In this document: positions 1 to 9,056 of the stretch, in pieces | How positions within the stretch are numbered: the stretch's first letter is position 1 | Layout of the letters: each line of letters starts with the position of its first letter | DNA from: Olsenella urininfantis | Lineage (GTDB): Bacteria > Actinomycetota > Coriobacteriia > Coriobacteriales > Atopobiaceae | Assembly (NCBI RefSeq): GCF_900155635.1 | Contig: NZ_LT732540.1 | Location: 1,259,275-1,323,274 of the forward strand | DNA: 64,000 nucleotides | Reading direction: 5' to 3' | Made by a program: the position numbers and the translations under genes | Notes under the pieces: model-generated | The model's database searches: none | What the model saw: the letters and a program-made list of their open reading frames with translations, nothing else | What the model was told of the DNA's origin: nothing

Positions 1-81
1 GCTGAGTTTCCGCAATCTAACAGGCCCAGTATAGTTCTGTCCCAACCAAAGGCAACCGAAGTTGACATATTTTTCCACCGC

Positions 82-116
82 AAAAGGGGTCGGCCCGCCA
101 GCGGCGTTCCGACCCC
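82..116 (-). terminator. Intrinsic terminator of ppc
   Basis: On the minus strand, 8-bp perfect arms (GGGGTCGG at 86-93 and CCGACCCC at 109-116 on the plus strand) are followed by a four-T run (82-85). It lies about 40 bases past the ppc stop codon. Bases 1-81 hold nothing else recognisable. Confidence 0.75.
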
Positions 117-157
117 ACAAGCGGCGCATTGGAGCAGACCAACGGCCGAATGGATCA

Positions 158-2920
158 TCACCCGGTGTTCTGGAGGCCCGCAGACACACCTGAGACGGTG
201 CACAGGATGAGGTAGGTGAGCCCCTCGCGCTCCTCCGCCGTCAGGTCCTGCCCCTTGTTGCGCAGCGCATCCAGCGCACGCACCTGGGCGAGCGAGAGCA
301 CGTTGACGAAGGGGAGTCTCATGCGAATCACGGGCCCCAGCACGCGCCTGTTCTGCAGGGGCCACTCGTGGCGCGTGATGGCCAGGACCCACCTGCGCGT
401 GAGGTGCATCTCGTCCATGACCTTCCGGTTGAGGTCCTCTCGGTCGGCCAGCGCCAGGTACATGCGGGCGATGCGGTCGTCGGTCTTTGCCAGCGACATC
501 TCTATGTTGTCGATGAAGGTGGTGAAGAGGGGCCACTCCGCGTAGGCCTCCCTCAGGCGTCCCAGGTCGGCGAAGGACTCGCAGGCGCTGCCCAGGCCAT
601 ACCACGCGGCAAGGTTGGTGCGCGCCTGTGACCAGGAGAAGATCCAGGGAATGGTGCGCAGGTCCGCCAGGGACTTTGCCCCCAGCCCACGCTTGGCGGG
701 ACGGCTGCCTATGGGCATGAGGCCTATCTCGGACAGGGGCGTCACGGTGGAGAACCACTCGGCGAAGCCCTCTGCGTTGAGAAGGTCCAGGTAGCGCTCG
801 CGAGAGCTGCGGTCGAGCGCGGAGGCGACGTCGGCGTACTTGTCCGTCGCCTCGGTGTTCACGTACTCCACGGAGGGCGAGCTCTGCAGCAGCGTGGCGC
901 CCGCCACCTCCTCCACGTGCCTGCGGGCCAGCGTGGCGTTGCCGTAGCGGGCGAAGATGACCTCGCCCTGCTCGGTGAGCTTGAAGCGGCAGTTGACAGA
1001 GCCCTTCGGCTGCGAGAGGACCGCCCTGTTGGCAGGGCCTCCGCCTCTGCCCACGGCGCCCCCGCGGCCATGCATGAGGGTGAGGTCTATGCCGTTGTCC
1101 TCGGCCCACCGGGCGATGCGCTCCTGCGCGGCGTGCAGCACGAGCGTGGCCGAGGTGGGCCCCGCGTCCTTGGAGGAGTCGGAGTAGCCCAGCATGACCT
1201 CCATCCTGCGGCCCGACTCGGCCAGCCTGCGCTGGACATCGGGCAGGAGGAGCATCTGGTTCAGGGTGTCCACGGCGTTCTCGAGGTCCTCCACCTGCTC
1301 GAACAGGGGGATCACGTCAAGGGTGGGCACGTCCTGCTCATGGGCGAAGGCGAGGCGGGCCAGCTCGTAGACGTCAGCCACGTTCCGCGCGCTCTGGGTG
1401 AACGAGATGATGTAGCGCCTGGCGGCCTTGACGCCGTTGCGGCGCTGGATGGAGGCGATGGCGCGGAAGGTCTCGAGCACCTCCACCGTCATGGGGTCAA
1501 GTCGGCCCCGCTCCTCCCAGCGACCGTGCTCGCGGATGTCCGCGAGGGCACGGGCGTGGACGAGGGAGTGCTGGCGGAACTCCATCTCCACCATGTGGAA
1601 GCCGAAGGTCTCCGCCTGCCACACGAGCTTCTGCAGCGGGCCCCAGGCGCAGCGCACGGCGCCCGAGGCGGCAAGGGAGGCCTGCACGCAGCGCAGGTCC
1701 GCGATGAACTCCTCGGCGCTTGCGTACATGATGTCCGTGGTGCGGTCGATGGTTGCCTGCAGGCGGTTTGACATCACTATCATGGTCGCCCGGTGCAGCT
1801 CGCTCTGGGAGACGCGCTCGGCGGAAGCCGAGAGCGCCTCGCTCATCTCGACCTGGTGGCTCCAGAGGTTGAGCAGGTCGCGGGAGGGCCTGGTGAATCC
1901 GTCGTCCAGGGTGAGGTTGGTGCCCACGCGCTTGGTCTCGTCGCGCAGGCGCTCCAGGATGTGGACGCGGAACTTCTCCGAGACCTGGCGGCTCACCTTC
2001 GCGGTGACGTTGGGGTTGCCGTCGCGGTCGGTTCCGATCCAGCTGCCGGGGTGGAAGAAGGCGGGACAGACGGGCGCGACGGTGCCGGCCTTCTCGCCCA
2101 GCTCCCAGTCGTCGAAGCGGCGGTAGACCGCAGGCACCATGTCGAAGAGGGTGTTGTCGAAGATGTCGATGATGGTGTCCGACTCCTGGACGGGAGTGGG
2201 CTTCTTGATGGCAATGGGAGAGGTGCGCAGTAGCGCCTCTATCTCCTGCAGCATTCGGCGCTCGTTCTCGGCGAGCTCGATGCCGGCGAGCTGGAGCCGC
2301 TCCTCCAGGAGCAGGGAGATGCGCCGGATCTTGCCCTCGGTGGCGCGGCGGCGCGCCTCGGTGGGGTGCGCGGTGAAGACGGGATGGAACTCCAGACGGC
2401 CGAGGAGGGCCAGGGCCTTGGCACGACCGCACTCCTCCACCAGCTGGTTGTAGGCAACCGTTAGGTCGTTGATGGGGTCTACCGCCTCCGTGGTGGGAAC
2501 CGCGCGCTCGCGGGCGCGCAGGGACGAGACGCGATAGTTCTCCTCGCAGATGTTGGCCAGGTGGAAGTAGGCGGTGAAGGCCCGCATGACCAGGCGGGCC
2601 TGCTCGGAGGGAAGGGCGTCTATGAGTGACACGGCGTCGGCGAAGGCCGCGCGCTCCGCCTCGGTGGAGAGGACCTCGTCGGCGTTTGCCCTGATGGCGT
2701 CTGCGAGAAGGGAATCAAAGGCGGAGAGGAGCTCCGTACCGTACTCGCCGAGCACCTTGCGGACAAGCCGCAGGAAGAGGGCCATGTTCTCTTTGAGGGC
2801 ATCCGGGATGTCCACCCGGGAGAGCATGGAGCGGGCCTGAGCCAGCTCGTCCTGGGCCACCCCGCGAGCACCAGTCTGACCGGTGCCGACCTTGTCGTTT
2901 GAGCGAATCTGCCCTGACAC
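158..2920 (-). CDS. ppc: Phosphoenolpyruvate carboxylase
   Basis: Carboxylates phosphoenolpyruvate with bicarbonate to oxaloacetate, the anaplerotic entry to C4 acids; cytosolic homotetramer in the family. At about 920 residues the length is typical. Visible signatures are the catalytic-histidine motif TAHPTEARRR near residue 181, GYSDSSKDAG near 576, the glycine-rich loop HGRGGAVGRGGGP near 616, and IGSRPAKRG near 735. The frame is open upstream to 3067, but the GTG at 2920 is chosen because AAGGAGG sits just upstream of it and the extra N-terminal residues look non-coding. It stands alone, with a terminator downstream and a long repeat-bearing gap upstream. In a fermenting anaerobe it would feed aspartate or succinate formation (inference). 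Confidence 0.95.
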   Translation of the reverse strand: MSGQIRSNDKVGTGQTGARGVAQDELAQARSMLSRVDIPDALKENMALFLRLVRKVLGEYGTELLSAFDSLLADAIRANADEVLSTEAERAAFADAVSLIDALPSEQARLVMRAFTAYFHLANICEENYRVSSLRARERAVPTTEAVDPINDLTVAYNQLVEECGRAKALALLGRLEFHPVFTAHPTEARRRATEGKIRRISLLLEERLQLAGIELAENERRMLQEIEALLRTSPIAIKKPTPVQESDTIIDIFDNTLFDMVPAVYRRFDDWELGEKAGTVAPVCPAFFHPGSWIGTDRDGNPNVTAKVSRQVSEKFRVHILERLRDETKRVGTNLTLDDGFTRPSRDLLNLWSHQVEMSEALSASAERVSQSELHRATMIVMSNRLQATIDRTTDIMYASAEEFIADLRCVQASLAASGAVRCAWGPLQKLVWQAETFGFHMVEMEFRQHSLVHARALADIREHGRWEERGRLDPMTVEVLETFRAIASIQRRNGVKAARRYIISFTQSARNVADVYELARLAFAHEQDVPTLDVIPLFEQVEDLENAVDTLNQMLLLPDVQRRLAESGRRMEVMLGYSDSSKDAGPTSATLVLHAAQERIARWAEDNGIDLTLMHGRGGAVGRGGGPANRAVLSQPKGSVNCRFKLTEQGEVIFARYGNATLARRHVEEVAGATLLQSSPSVEYVNTEATDKYADVASALDRSSRERYLDLLNAEGFAEWFSTVTPLSEIGLMPIGSRPAKRGLGAKSLADLRTIPWIFSWSQARTNLAAWYGLGSACESFADLGRLREAYAEWPLFTTFIDNIEMSLAKTDDRIARMYLALADREDLNRKVMDEMHLTRRWVLAITRHEWPLQNRRVLGPVIRMRLPFVNVLSLAQVRALDALRNKGQDLTAEEREGLTYLILCTVSGVSAGLQNTG

Positions 2921-3061
2921 GATACCTCCTTGCCATGCCTTGGGCGGCGCGCCTGGCGCCGTCATAACAAACAGCTCTTTATACGATAGCCGCCTCGCTG
3001 TGCGGCAGTGGTGTCCCTCAGCTCGCGAAACCCAATCTTCACGGGCGCCAGGGAGCGGCCC

Positions 3062-3172
3062 CTGCACTGCGGCAGGTGGCTGACGGGTGGACTTTCGTGC
3101 CCCTCGGGCCTCTCTCCAGCTGGGACCTTGTGGCCGCGCCGACGCTCACCCACCGATCGGGCGAGGGGCTCT
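3062..3172 (-). repeat. Probable divergent copy of the GTGAGC/CAGGTGGGC palindromic repeat
   Basis: Read on the minus strand, this segment has a GGTGAGCG block, a CGAGGGGCACGAAA block and a GTCAGCCACCTGC block, in the order seen in the better copies near 17.6, 23.9 and 43.1 kb. The match is partial and made by eye, so membership is tentative. It sits in the 544-bp gap between ppc and the flippase, where no gene was found. Confidence 0.35.
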
Positions 3173-3238
3173 GACAACAAGACACCGCCTCGAATCCGCT
3201 GGCTGCTGGTTTGCGACGCAAGCATCGTCTTGTTGTCA
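3172..3238. repeat. 67-bp palindromic repeat, copy A
   Basis: Bounded by a perfect 12-bp inverted repeat, TGACAACAAGAC (3172-3183) and GTCTTGTTGTCA (3227-3238). It is the best preserved of four elements of 66-67 bp around the flippase gene. Copy B begins 82 bp after copy A begins. Confidence 0.8.
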
Positions 3239-3253
3239 AATAGGCCCCAAATG

Positions 3254-3320
3254 TGACAACAAGACATGAGCTCGTCTACACCAGCTGGGAACTTGCCGAG
3301 AGTGGCACACGTTGTTGTCT
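3254..3320. repeat. 67-bp palindromic repeat, copy B
   Basis: Starts with the same TGACAACAAGAC terminus as copy A and ends in an imperfect GTTGTTGTC. An internal CCAGCTGGG box and a GAGAGTGGC box are shared with copy D. It is separated from copy A by 15 bp. A possible remnant (CGTTGTCA) lies at 3350-3357. Confidence 0.75.
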
Positions 3321-3464
3321 CTGGGCGCAATGCCGCTGCCGCGCCGCGTCGTTGTCACCTGACGCCCCGGCGGCAAAGTGCCCGGCCCCAACGCCATACC
3401 ACCACGCCGCAGGCCTACAATCCAAGTTCGCACGCCACCGTTTGACCTGCCGAAAGGGTTTCTC

Positions 3465-4823
3465 ATGTCCCACCGCGTCAGCGCACGTCCCGGCCAGCAT
3501 CGCACGCCCGTCGTGGCGGAGCTTGCCAACAACTGGTGGGAGCGCCTCATCTCGGCCGTGTGGTCCGGCTCGCTCGCAGACCAGACCGCCCGCTACGCCG
3601 CCCACCGGACCCACAGGGACTACCTGTTCAACAGCCTGGGCCTGGCGCTGTGGGGCTCTCTCTTCCCCCTGCTCGCAATCGTCTGCGCGCAGCTTGCTGG
3701 CGCCGAGAGGGCCGGCATGTTCTCGATGGCCTTCGTGGTGGCAAGCCTCCTGCAGTTCGTGGGCACCTACGGCATCCGCACCTACCAGGTCTCAGACGTG
3801 GACGAGTCGGACTCGTTTGCCGCCTACCAGCTGCAGCGCCTGCTCAGCTGCGCGCTCATGCTGGCCAGCTGCTGGGCCTACGCCGCGCTTCGCGGCTACA
3901 GCGCCGAGATGCTCTCCATTTTCTGGCCCGTGAGCGTCTTTCGCGCGACGGACGCCCTGGCGGACGTCTTCGAGGGGCGGCTTCAGCAGTGCGACAAGCT
4001 CTGGCTGGCGGGAATATCCCAGTCGCTGCGCTGCGGCCTTGGCATCGTGGGCTTCGTCCTGGCGCTCCTCCTCAGCGGAAACGTCGCCCTCGCAAGCAGG
4101 GCCCTTGCCGCAGCCAGCCTGGCCAGCCTGGTCTTGGTGAGCGTGCCCCTCGCCTACTTCGAGACGCCGCGCTCGCGCAGCTTCGAGCTGGTGGAGCTGC
4201 ATGAGCTCTTCGTGGAATGCGCCCCCGCCTTCCTGGGCCAGTTCCTCTTCGCCCTCATCGAGGCCGTGCCCAAGTTCGTCATGGAGGGAGTACTGCCCTA
4301 CGAGAGCCAGCTCTACTTCAACGCCATCTACTTCCCGTCCCAGGCCATAGCCATGACGTTGGGACTGGTGTACAAGCCGCAGCTGGTGCGCCTTGCCAAC
4401 ATATGGGCCGACCCAAGGCACCGCAGGCGCTTCGACCTCGTCACGCTCGCCATGGCGCTGGCCGCGGCCACGATAGCAGCAGCGACCCTGGGCCTCAACG
4501 CCCTGGTGGGCATACCGCTGATGGGCGTCCTGTACGGCCTCGACTTCGGCCCCTATCGCACGCAGCTCTACCTCATGGTCCTCGCAGGAGGCATGGCGGC
4601 CTTCGTAGACTTCCTCTACCAGGTCATCACCGTGCTCAGGTACCAGGGGCTCATCGTCCGTGCCTTCCTGGTGGCACTTGCCTCGGCAGTCGTCCTCAGC
4701 CTGGCGCTGATTCCCACCGTGGGCTTTTTCGGGGCGGTCCTGGCCTACCTCACGTCCATGGCGCTGCTCATGGCATTGCTTGCCCTGCAGTACCTGCGCA
4801 TACGCCTGGGCCGCACGCGCTAG
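3465..4823 (+). CDS. Polysaccharide/oligosaccharide flippase-like membrane protein
   Basis: A 452-residue, strongly hydrophobic protein with about 12 predicted membrane segments and short polar loops, resembling Wzx/MATE-type lipid-linked oligosaccharide flippases. These move undecaprenyl-linked glycans across the cytoplasmic membrane. There is no single diagnostic motif, so the family call rests on overall character and helix spacing. The start is the ATG at 3465, preceded by AAAGGG; earlier in-frame codons lack a ribosome site. It is monocistronic and flanked on both sides by paired 67-bp palindromic repeats, with no glycosyltransferase neighbours, so the substrate is unknown. A general MATE-superfamily exporter is the alternative. 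Confidence 0.65.
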   Translation: MSHRVSARPGQHRTPVVAELANNWWERLISAVWSGSLADQTARYAAHRTHRDYLFNSLGLALWGSLFPLLAIVCAQLAGAERAGMFSMAFVVASLLQFVGTYGIRTYQVSDVDESDSFAAYQLQRLLSCALMLASCWAYAALRGYSAEMLSIFWPVSVFRATDALADVFEGRLQQCDKLWLAGISQSLRCGLGIVGFVLALLLSGNVALASRALAAASLASLVLVSVPLAYFETPRSRSFELVELHELFVECAPAFLGQFLFALIEAVPKFVMEGVLPYESQLYFNAIYFPSQAIAMTLGLVYKPQLVRLANIWADPRHRRRFDLVTLAMALAAATIAAATLGLNALVGIPLMGVLYGLDFGPYRTQLYLMVLAGGMAAFVDFLYQVITVLRYQGLIVRAFLVALASAVVLSLALIPTVGFFGAVLAYLTSMALLMALLALQYLRIRLGRTR

Positions 4824-4841
4824 CAAGCCACGCGGCGCCGA

Positions 4842-4907
4842 TGACAGCAAGTTTCTGACAGGCGTCAGCTAACTGGGAGAACGTGTGGCCTCTCGGTTTT
4901 GTTGTCG
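4842..4907. repeat. 67-bp palindromic repeat family, copy C (66 bp)
   Basis: Begins TGACAGCAAG and ends TTGTTGTCG, starting 19 bp after the flippase stop codon. Copy D begins 81 bp after copy C begins, nearly the same period as the A-B pair. The 15-bp gap separating C and D matches the A-B gap in length. Confidence 0.7.
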
Positions 4908-4922
4908 CATTTGCTCGATAAA

Positions 4923-4989
4923 TGACAGCAAGATTCTGGCCAATGCCACCCAGCTGGGGCTTTGCTGAGAGGTGCGCAGCTTGTTGTTG
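4923..4989. repeat. 67-bp palindromic repeat family, copy D
   Basis: Begins TGACAGCAAGA and ends CTTGTTGTTG. The internal CCCAGCTGGG box and GAGAGGTGCGCA box line up with copy B. The remainder of the 324-bp gap up to the next start codon (4990-5147) shows no gene. Confidence 0.7.
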
Positions 4990-5147
4990 CCCGAACCTCC
5001 CGCCGAGTTCAGGCCGCCCAGCGCAGCCCGCGGGGCGGCCGGCACAGCCGCGGCAGCATCGGCCACGCACTTGCCGAAAGCACGCCGCGCCAACGTCCAA
5101 GGCAAATTAAGCTGTGATGAAGCATCTTGATGACAGAGGAGAGACAC

Positions 5148-6350
5148 ATGGCGCGCTCAGCTCGACACCAGGTATCTGGCGCACACACCAGTCCAGGCCG
5201 CAGGAGGGGCCCCCTCGCGACCTTTCTTGTCTACCTGATGCGCACGGTGCTGGCCTTGGCGGTGGTGGCCGGTGCGGCCTTCGGCGGATACGCCATCTAC
5301 CTCGAGAGCCACTACACGCGCATCGCCGACAAGCTCCTGCTCACCATCGAGCAGGGACCTGAGACCAGCGTGGCAAACGAGCTCCAGGCGGGGCAGACCT
5401 ACACCGCCGCCACCTACAACATTGGCTTTGGGGCCTACACGCCCGACTACACCTTCTTCATGGACGAGGGCGCCATGGCAGACGGCACCCCCACACGCGG
5501 CAGCAGCTCCGTGGCAGCAAGCCAGGAGTCCGTGCAGGCCTGCACCCAGGGCGGCATCGACGTCCTTAAGACGGTCAACGGCGGCGCGCCCGCAGACTGC
5601 ATGCTCTTCCAGGAGGTGGACACGGACTCGGACCGCAGCTGGCACGTGAACCAGAAGGACGCCTTCGAGAAGGCCTTCCCCAGCTACCAGTCGATCTTCG
5701 CCTCAAACTTCCACTCGGGGTTCCTCGCCTACCCCCCCACCAAGCCGCACGGCAAGGTGAACTCGGGCATCCTCACCCTCACGGGAGTGCGCGCCAGCTC
5801 CTCCGTGAGGCGCAGCTATCCCATAGACGAGAGCTTCCCCACCAAGTTCTTCGACCTTGACCGCTGCTTCGAGGTCACGCGCCTGCCCGTCTCGGACGGA
5901 CACGAACTCGTGCTCGTCAACAGCCACATGTCCGCCTACGACGCGGGCGGCAGCATGCGCGCCAAGCAGCTGGCAATGCTCACCGACGTGCTCGTCTCCG
6001 AGCGCTCCAAGGGAAACTACGTCATTGCCGGCGGGGACTGGAACCACGCTCTCTGCGGCTCCCTAGAGCTCTATCCCAGCGAGCAGCAGGTGCCCGGTTG
6101 GGTGTCCACGCTTGAGGACGACAGCGTTCCCGAGGGCTTCTCGGTGGTCCGCCCGGACAACCTGGAGGAGGTCGCCAGCTGCCGCGGCGATGACATCCCC
6201 TACCAGCCCGGCGTCACCTACACCGTCACGGTTGACGGCTTCGTCGTCTCTGACAACGTGTCCGCGCGCGCCTGGAACATAGACACGGGCTTTGCCTACA
6301 GCGACCACAACCCCGTGCTGCTGAGCTTCAGCCTGGGCTCCGCCGCATAG
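5148..6350 (+). CDS. Exported endonuclease/exonuclease/phosphatase-family protein
   Basis: 400 residues. A basic N-terminus is followed by one hydrophobic segment (about residues 25-50), so the catalytic part should lie outside the membrane. The EEP fold (DNase I-like phosphodiesterases and phosphatases) is indicated by ATYNIGFG near residue 88, LFQEVDTD with the metal-binding glutamate near 150, VNSHMSAYD, AGGDWNH and the terminal SDHNPV motif. Substrates of the family range from nucleic acids to phospholipid headgroups, so the exact reaction is open. The ATG at 5148 follows GAGGAGAG; an upstream in-frame ATG at 5127 has a poorer site. A strong hairpin lies just past the stop. Phosphate or nucleotide scavenging from extracellular DNA is a plausible role (inference). 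Confidence 0.8.
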   Translation: MARSARHQVSGAHTSPGRRRGPLATFLVYLMRTVLALAVVAGAAFGGYAIYLESHYTRIADKLLLTIEQGPETSVANELQAGQTYTAATYNIGFGAYTPDYTFFMDEGAMADGTPTRGSSSVAASQESVQACTQGGIDVLKTVNGGAPADCMLFQEVDTDSDRSWHVNQKDAFEKAFPSYQSIFASNFHSGFLAYPPTKPHGKVNSGILTLTGVRASSSVRRSYPIDESFPTKFFDLDRCFEVTRLPVSDGHELVLVNSHMSAYDAGGSMRAKQLAMLTDVLVSERSKGNYVIAGGDWNHALCGSLELYPSEQQVPGWVSTLEDDSVPEGFSVVRPDNLEEVASCRGDDIPYQPGVTYTVTVDGFVVSDNVSARAWNIDTGFAYSDHNPVLLSFSLGSAA

Positions 6351-6367
6351 GAAAGGCACAAAGGAGC

Positions 6368-6407
6368 AGGCCGCCGAGAGACGCTGGAGGCGGTCTCTCG
6401 GCGGCCT
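6368..6407. terminator. Bidirectional hairpin terminator
   Basis: A perfect 15-bp stem (AGGCCGCCGAGAGAC at 6368-6382 with GTCTCTCGGCGGCCT at 6393-6407) and a 10-base loop. It lies between convergent genes, the EEP-family protein on plus and the glutaredoxin on minus. T-runs are short, as is common in GC-rich genomes. Confidence 0.75.
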
Positions 6408-6428
6408 TGCCCTGCAGGAGACGCCAGC

Positions 6429-6746
6429 CTAGAAGCTGCAGCCGCCGCCGATGGTGCAGCTGGAGCCAGAGGGCATCTCGGAAGCCTCCCCGCCCTTGGC
6501 GCTCACGCCAAACTCCTGGCCCAGAAAGTCGATGATGTCGCTGGACTCGTAGAGGGGCTTGCCGTCGATGAACAGGCAGGGCACCTGACGCTTGCCGCCC
6601 ACCTCAATGAGGCGGTCACGGTCCGCGTCACTGGTCTCGATGTTGCGGAGGGGGAGCTCGATGCCGTTCTCCTCCATGAAGGAGAGCACCTTGTGGCAGT
6701 ACGGGCAGGTGGTCTTGACGTAAAGCTCGAGGTTCTTCTCGGACAT
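6429..6746 (-). CDS. Glutaredoxin-like thiol oxidoreductase
   Basis: 105 residues with the dithiol motif CPYC near residue 15, the cis-proline motif QVPCLFIDGKPLYESSDI and the C-terminal helix pattern of glutaredoxins. It probably reduces protein or low-molecular-weight disulfides in the cytosol. An unusual tail, SSCTIGGGCSF, adds two cysteines after the domain; their role is unknown. The ATG at 6746 begins the conserved domain, while an ATG 27 bases upstream would add only a basic leader. It lies beside crcB, with no clear functional link. Confidence 0.85.
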   Translation of the reverse strand: MSEKNLELYVKTTCPYCHKVLSFMEENGIELPLRNIETSDADRDRLIEVGGKRQVPCLFIDGKPLYESSDIIDFLGQEFGVSAKGGEASEMPSGSSCTIGGGCSF

Positions 6747-6817
6747 GATGTCTCGCTTTCGCTTGTGCGCCATGGCGCGGCCTCAGATGCGTCTGGTATA
6801 CCCAAACGCCCTCGACG

Positions 6818-7189
6818 CTACGCGGACACGAGCCGTGCCAGGCACATCCCCGCCGCCACGGCCAAGAGGCAGCTGAGCAGGTTTGCCGTCACGTTGCCCA
6901 AGGCACCCGCCCAGCTTCCCGCCAGCAGCAGCTGCAAGGTCTCGCTCGAGAAGGTGGAGAAGGTGGAGAGCCCGCCGCAGAGCCCCACCGCCCAGAAGAG
7001 GCGCTGCCGCTCGGGCATCCCGCCCGCCAGCCCCAACCCGCCCACGAAGCCAATGAGCAGGGCAGCCAGGACGTTTGCAACCAGCGTGCCCGCGGGAAGG
7101 CCAGGTAGCAGGTCACTCAGCCATACGCCCAGCCGCCAGCGCCCAACGCTGCCCAGGAGGCCTCCCAGCCCAACCGCGAGAAGATCCAT
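6818..7189 (-). CDS. crcB: CrcB/FluC-type fluoride channel
   Basis: A 123-residue protein with four hydrophobic helices. Family signatures visible are GGLLGSVGRW at the N-terminus, GTLVANVLAALLIG in helix 2 and GLCGGLSTFSTFSSE in helix 3, the last lining the dual-topology fluoride pore. Fluc channels export fluoride and work as dimers. Only one copy is seen here, so a homodimer is expected. The ATG at 7189 is preceded by GGAGGTGGGC; longer starts run into a G-rich, non-conserved stretch. It follows aspS closely on the same strand and may be read through from it. No convincing fluoride riboswitch was found in the 85-bp gap. Confidence 0.9.
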   Translation of the reverse strand: MDLLAVGLGGLLGSVGRWRLGVWLSDLLPGLPAGTLVANVLAALLIGFVGGLGLAGGMPERQRLFWAVGLCGGLSTFSTFSSETLQLLLAGSWAGALGNVTANLLSCLLAVAAGMCLARLVSA

Positions 7190-7274
7190 GCCCACCTCCA
7201 TCAGAAAGGGGCGGGACGGCCCGCCCGTCCCGTCCCATCCCATCACCGTGTCGCCTGCAAGAGAGCCGCAGGCC

Positions 7275-9056
7275 CTAGAGGAGCCTCAGGGAGACCTCCT
7301 TGAGCTGGCGGCTTCCCACCTCGCTGGGAGCCGCGCTCATGAGGTCGCTGCCGGAGCTGGTCTTGGGGAAGGCCATGACCTCGCGGATGGAGTCCGAGCC
7401 GGTGAGCAGCATGCACACGCGGTCCAGCCCCAGGGCGAAGCCCCCCATGGGAGGCGCACCAAACTCGAGGGCATCCATGAGGAAGCCGAACTGCTCTCGC
7501 GCGCCCTCCTCGGTGAAGCCCAGCTTCTCCAGGACGCTCATCTGAAGCTTGGCGTTGTGGATGCGCATGCCCCCGCCACCGGCCTCGTAGCCGTCCATCA
7601 CGAAGTCGTAGGTGTGAGACCCCATGGAGAGGACCTTCTCGCGGTCGTCGCTGCCCAGAAGCTCGATGTCCTCCTCGAGGGGCTGCGTGAAGGGCTGGTG
7701 CTCCGCGGCGAAGGCCTTGCGGTCCTCGTCCCAGTGGAAGAGCGGGAAGTCGACCACCCAGAGGAAGTCATGCCCCTCGCGGGGAAGCTCCAGGGCCTGC
7801 GCCATGTGGCTGCGCATGCCGCCCAGGATCTCATCTGCCACAAGGCGGCTCTCGACGGCAAACATCACCAGGTCGCCAGGCTCCACGCCCATCTCGACGC
7901 GCAGCCCCTCCATCTCCTCGTCCGAGAAGAACTTGACGATGGGGCTGGTCACGCTGCCGTCCTCGCGAAACGCTATGTAGGCCAGGCCCTTGGCGCCGAA
8001 GCCGCAGGCGACGTCTGCCAGCTTGTCGATCTTGGCACGCGGCCAGGCGCCGGCGCCCTTGGCGTTGATGGCCTTCACGAAGAGCCTCTCGTCGGCGGCG
8101 GCGCTGGCGAAGAGCTTGAACTTGGAGTTGGCGAAGATGGGGGTGACGTCGTGGAGCTCCATGCCGAAGCGAGTGTCCGGCTTGTCGCTTCCGTAGCTGT
8201 CCATCGCGTCCCAGTAGGAGATGCGACGCAGGGGCAGCTGCATGTCAACGCCCATCTTGGCGAAGGTCTCCGCGAAGACCTCCTCCAGGTTGGACATGAC
8301 GTCGTCCTGCTCGACGAAGCTCATCTCTATGTCCACCTGCGTGAACTCGGGCTGACGGTCCGCGCGCAGGTCCTCGTCGCGGAAGCACTTGGCAACCTGG
8401 TAGTAGCGCTCCACGCCGCCCACCATGAGCAGCTGCTTGAGGAGCTGCGGCGACTGCGGCAGGGCGTAGAAGTGGCCGGGCTGCGTGCGGCTGGGCACGA
8501 GGAAGTCACGGGCTCCCTCGGGCGTGGACTTGAACAGCGCGGGGGTCTCCACCTCCATGAAGGCGCGGCTGTGCAAGGCCTCGCGCAGGGCGTGGGTGAA
8601 GTCTGAGCGCAGCTTGAGGTTGGCCATCATCTTGGGGCGGCGCAGGTCGAGGTAACGGTAGCGCAGGCGGACGTCCTCCGCCGCCTCGACGTGGTCCTCG
8701 ATCTGGAAGGCAGGGGTCTTGGAGCTGTTGAGCACCTCGATCTGCGAGACGAGCACCTCGACCTGACCCGTGGCGAGCTTCTCGTTGTCCTGGCCCTCGG
8801 GACGCTCGCGCACCTCTCCCACGACCTTGATGGGCCACTCGGAGCGGATGGCCTCGGCGGTGCGGAAGGCGCCTCCGCCGGAGTGCTCGGGGTCGAAGGA
8901 GACCTGCGTCACGCCCTCGCGGTCGCGCAGGTCCACGAAGATCAGGCCACCGTGGTCGCGGCGGTGCCAGACCCAGCCGGTGAGCGTGACCTCCTTGCCG
9001 ATGTCGGACGCTCGCAGCTCTCCGCAGCTGTGGGTATGCATGCTGTGTGCGGTCAT
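7275..9056 (-). CDS. aspS: Aspartyl-tRNA synthetase, bacterial type
   Basis: About 593 residues, the size of bacterial AspRS with its inserted GAD domain. The order is an N-terminal OB-fold anticodon-binding domain (LTGWVWHRRDHGGLIFVDLR), class II motif 2 (CFRDEDLRADRQPEFTQ), the insertion, and motif 3 (GFALGLDRVCMLLTGSDSIR). It charges tRNA-Asp; whether it also charges tRNA-Asn cannot be judged from this window. The ATG at 9056, preceded by GAGGAAGC, is preferred; another ATG occurs five codons later. The 248-bp region upstream is a divergent promoter region shared with the efflux operon. Confidence 0.96.
   Translation of the reverse strand: MTAHSMHTHSCGELRASDIGKEVTLTGWVWHRRDHGGLIFVDLRDREGVTQVSFDPEHSGGGAFRTAEAIRSEWPIKVVGEVRERPEGQDNEKLATGQVEVLVSQIEVLNSSKTPAFQIEDHVEAAEDVRLRYRYLDLRRPKMMANLKLRSDFTHALREALHSRAFMEVETPALFKSTPEGARDFLVPSRTQPGHFYALPQSPQLLKQLLMVGGVERYYQVAKCFRDEDLRADRQPEFTQVDIEMSFVEQDDVMSNLEEVFAETFAKMGVDMQLPLRRISYWDAMDSYGSDKPDTRFGMELHDVTPIFANSKFKLFASAAADERLFVKAINAKGAGAWPRAKIDKLADVACGFGAKGLAYIAFREDGSVTSPIVKFFSDEEMEGLRVEMGVEPGDLVMFAVESRLVADEILGGMRSHMAQALELPREGHDFLWVVDFPLFHWDEDRKAFAAEHQPFTQPLEEDIELLGSDDREKVLSMGSHTYDFVMDGYEAGGGGMRIHNAKLQMSVLEKLGFTEEGAREQFGFLMDALEFGAPPMGGFALGLDRVCMLLTGSDSIREVMAFPKTSSGSDLMSAAPSEVGSRQLKEVSLRLL

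Noticed and set aside
3172..4989. CRISPR-like array
   Set aside because: Only two pairs of repeats with 15-bp gaps, an intervening gene, and palindromic whole elements; no array of regular spacers and no cas genes.
7190..7274. Fluoride riboswitch upstream of crcB
   Set aside because: A GGTGATGG and a CTGATGG occur, but the pairing partners and pseudoknot of the known class could not be drawn, and the gap is mostly G-rich low-complexity sequence.
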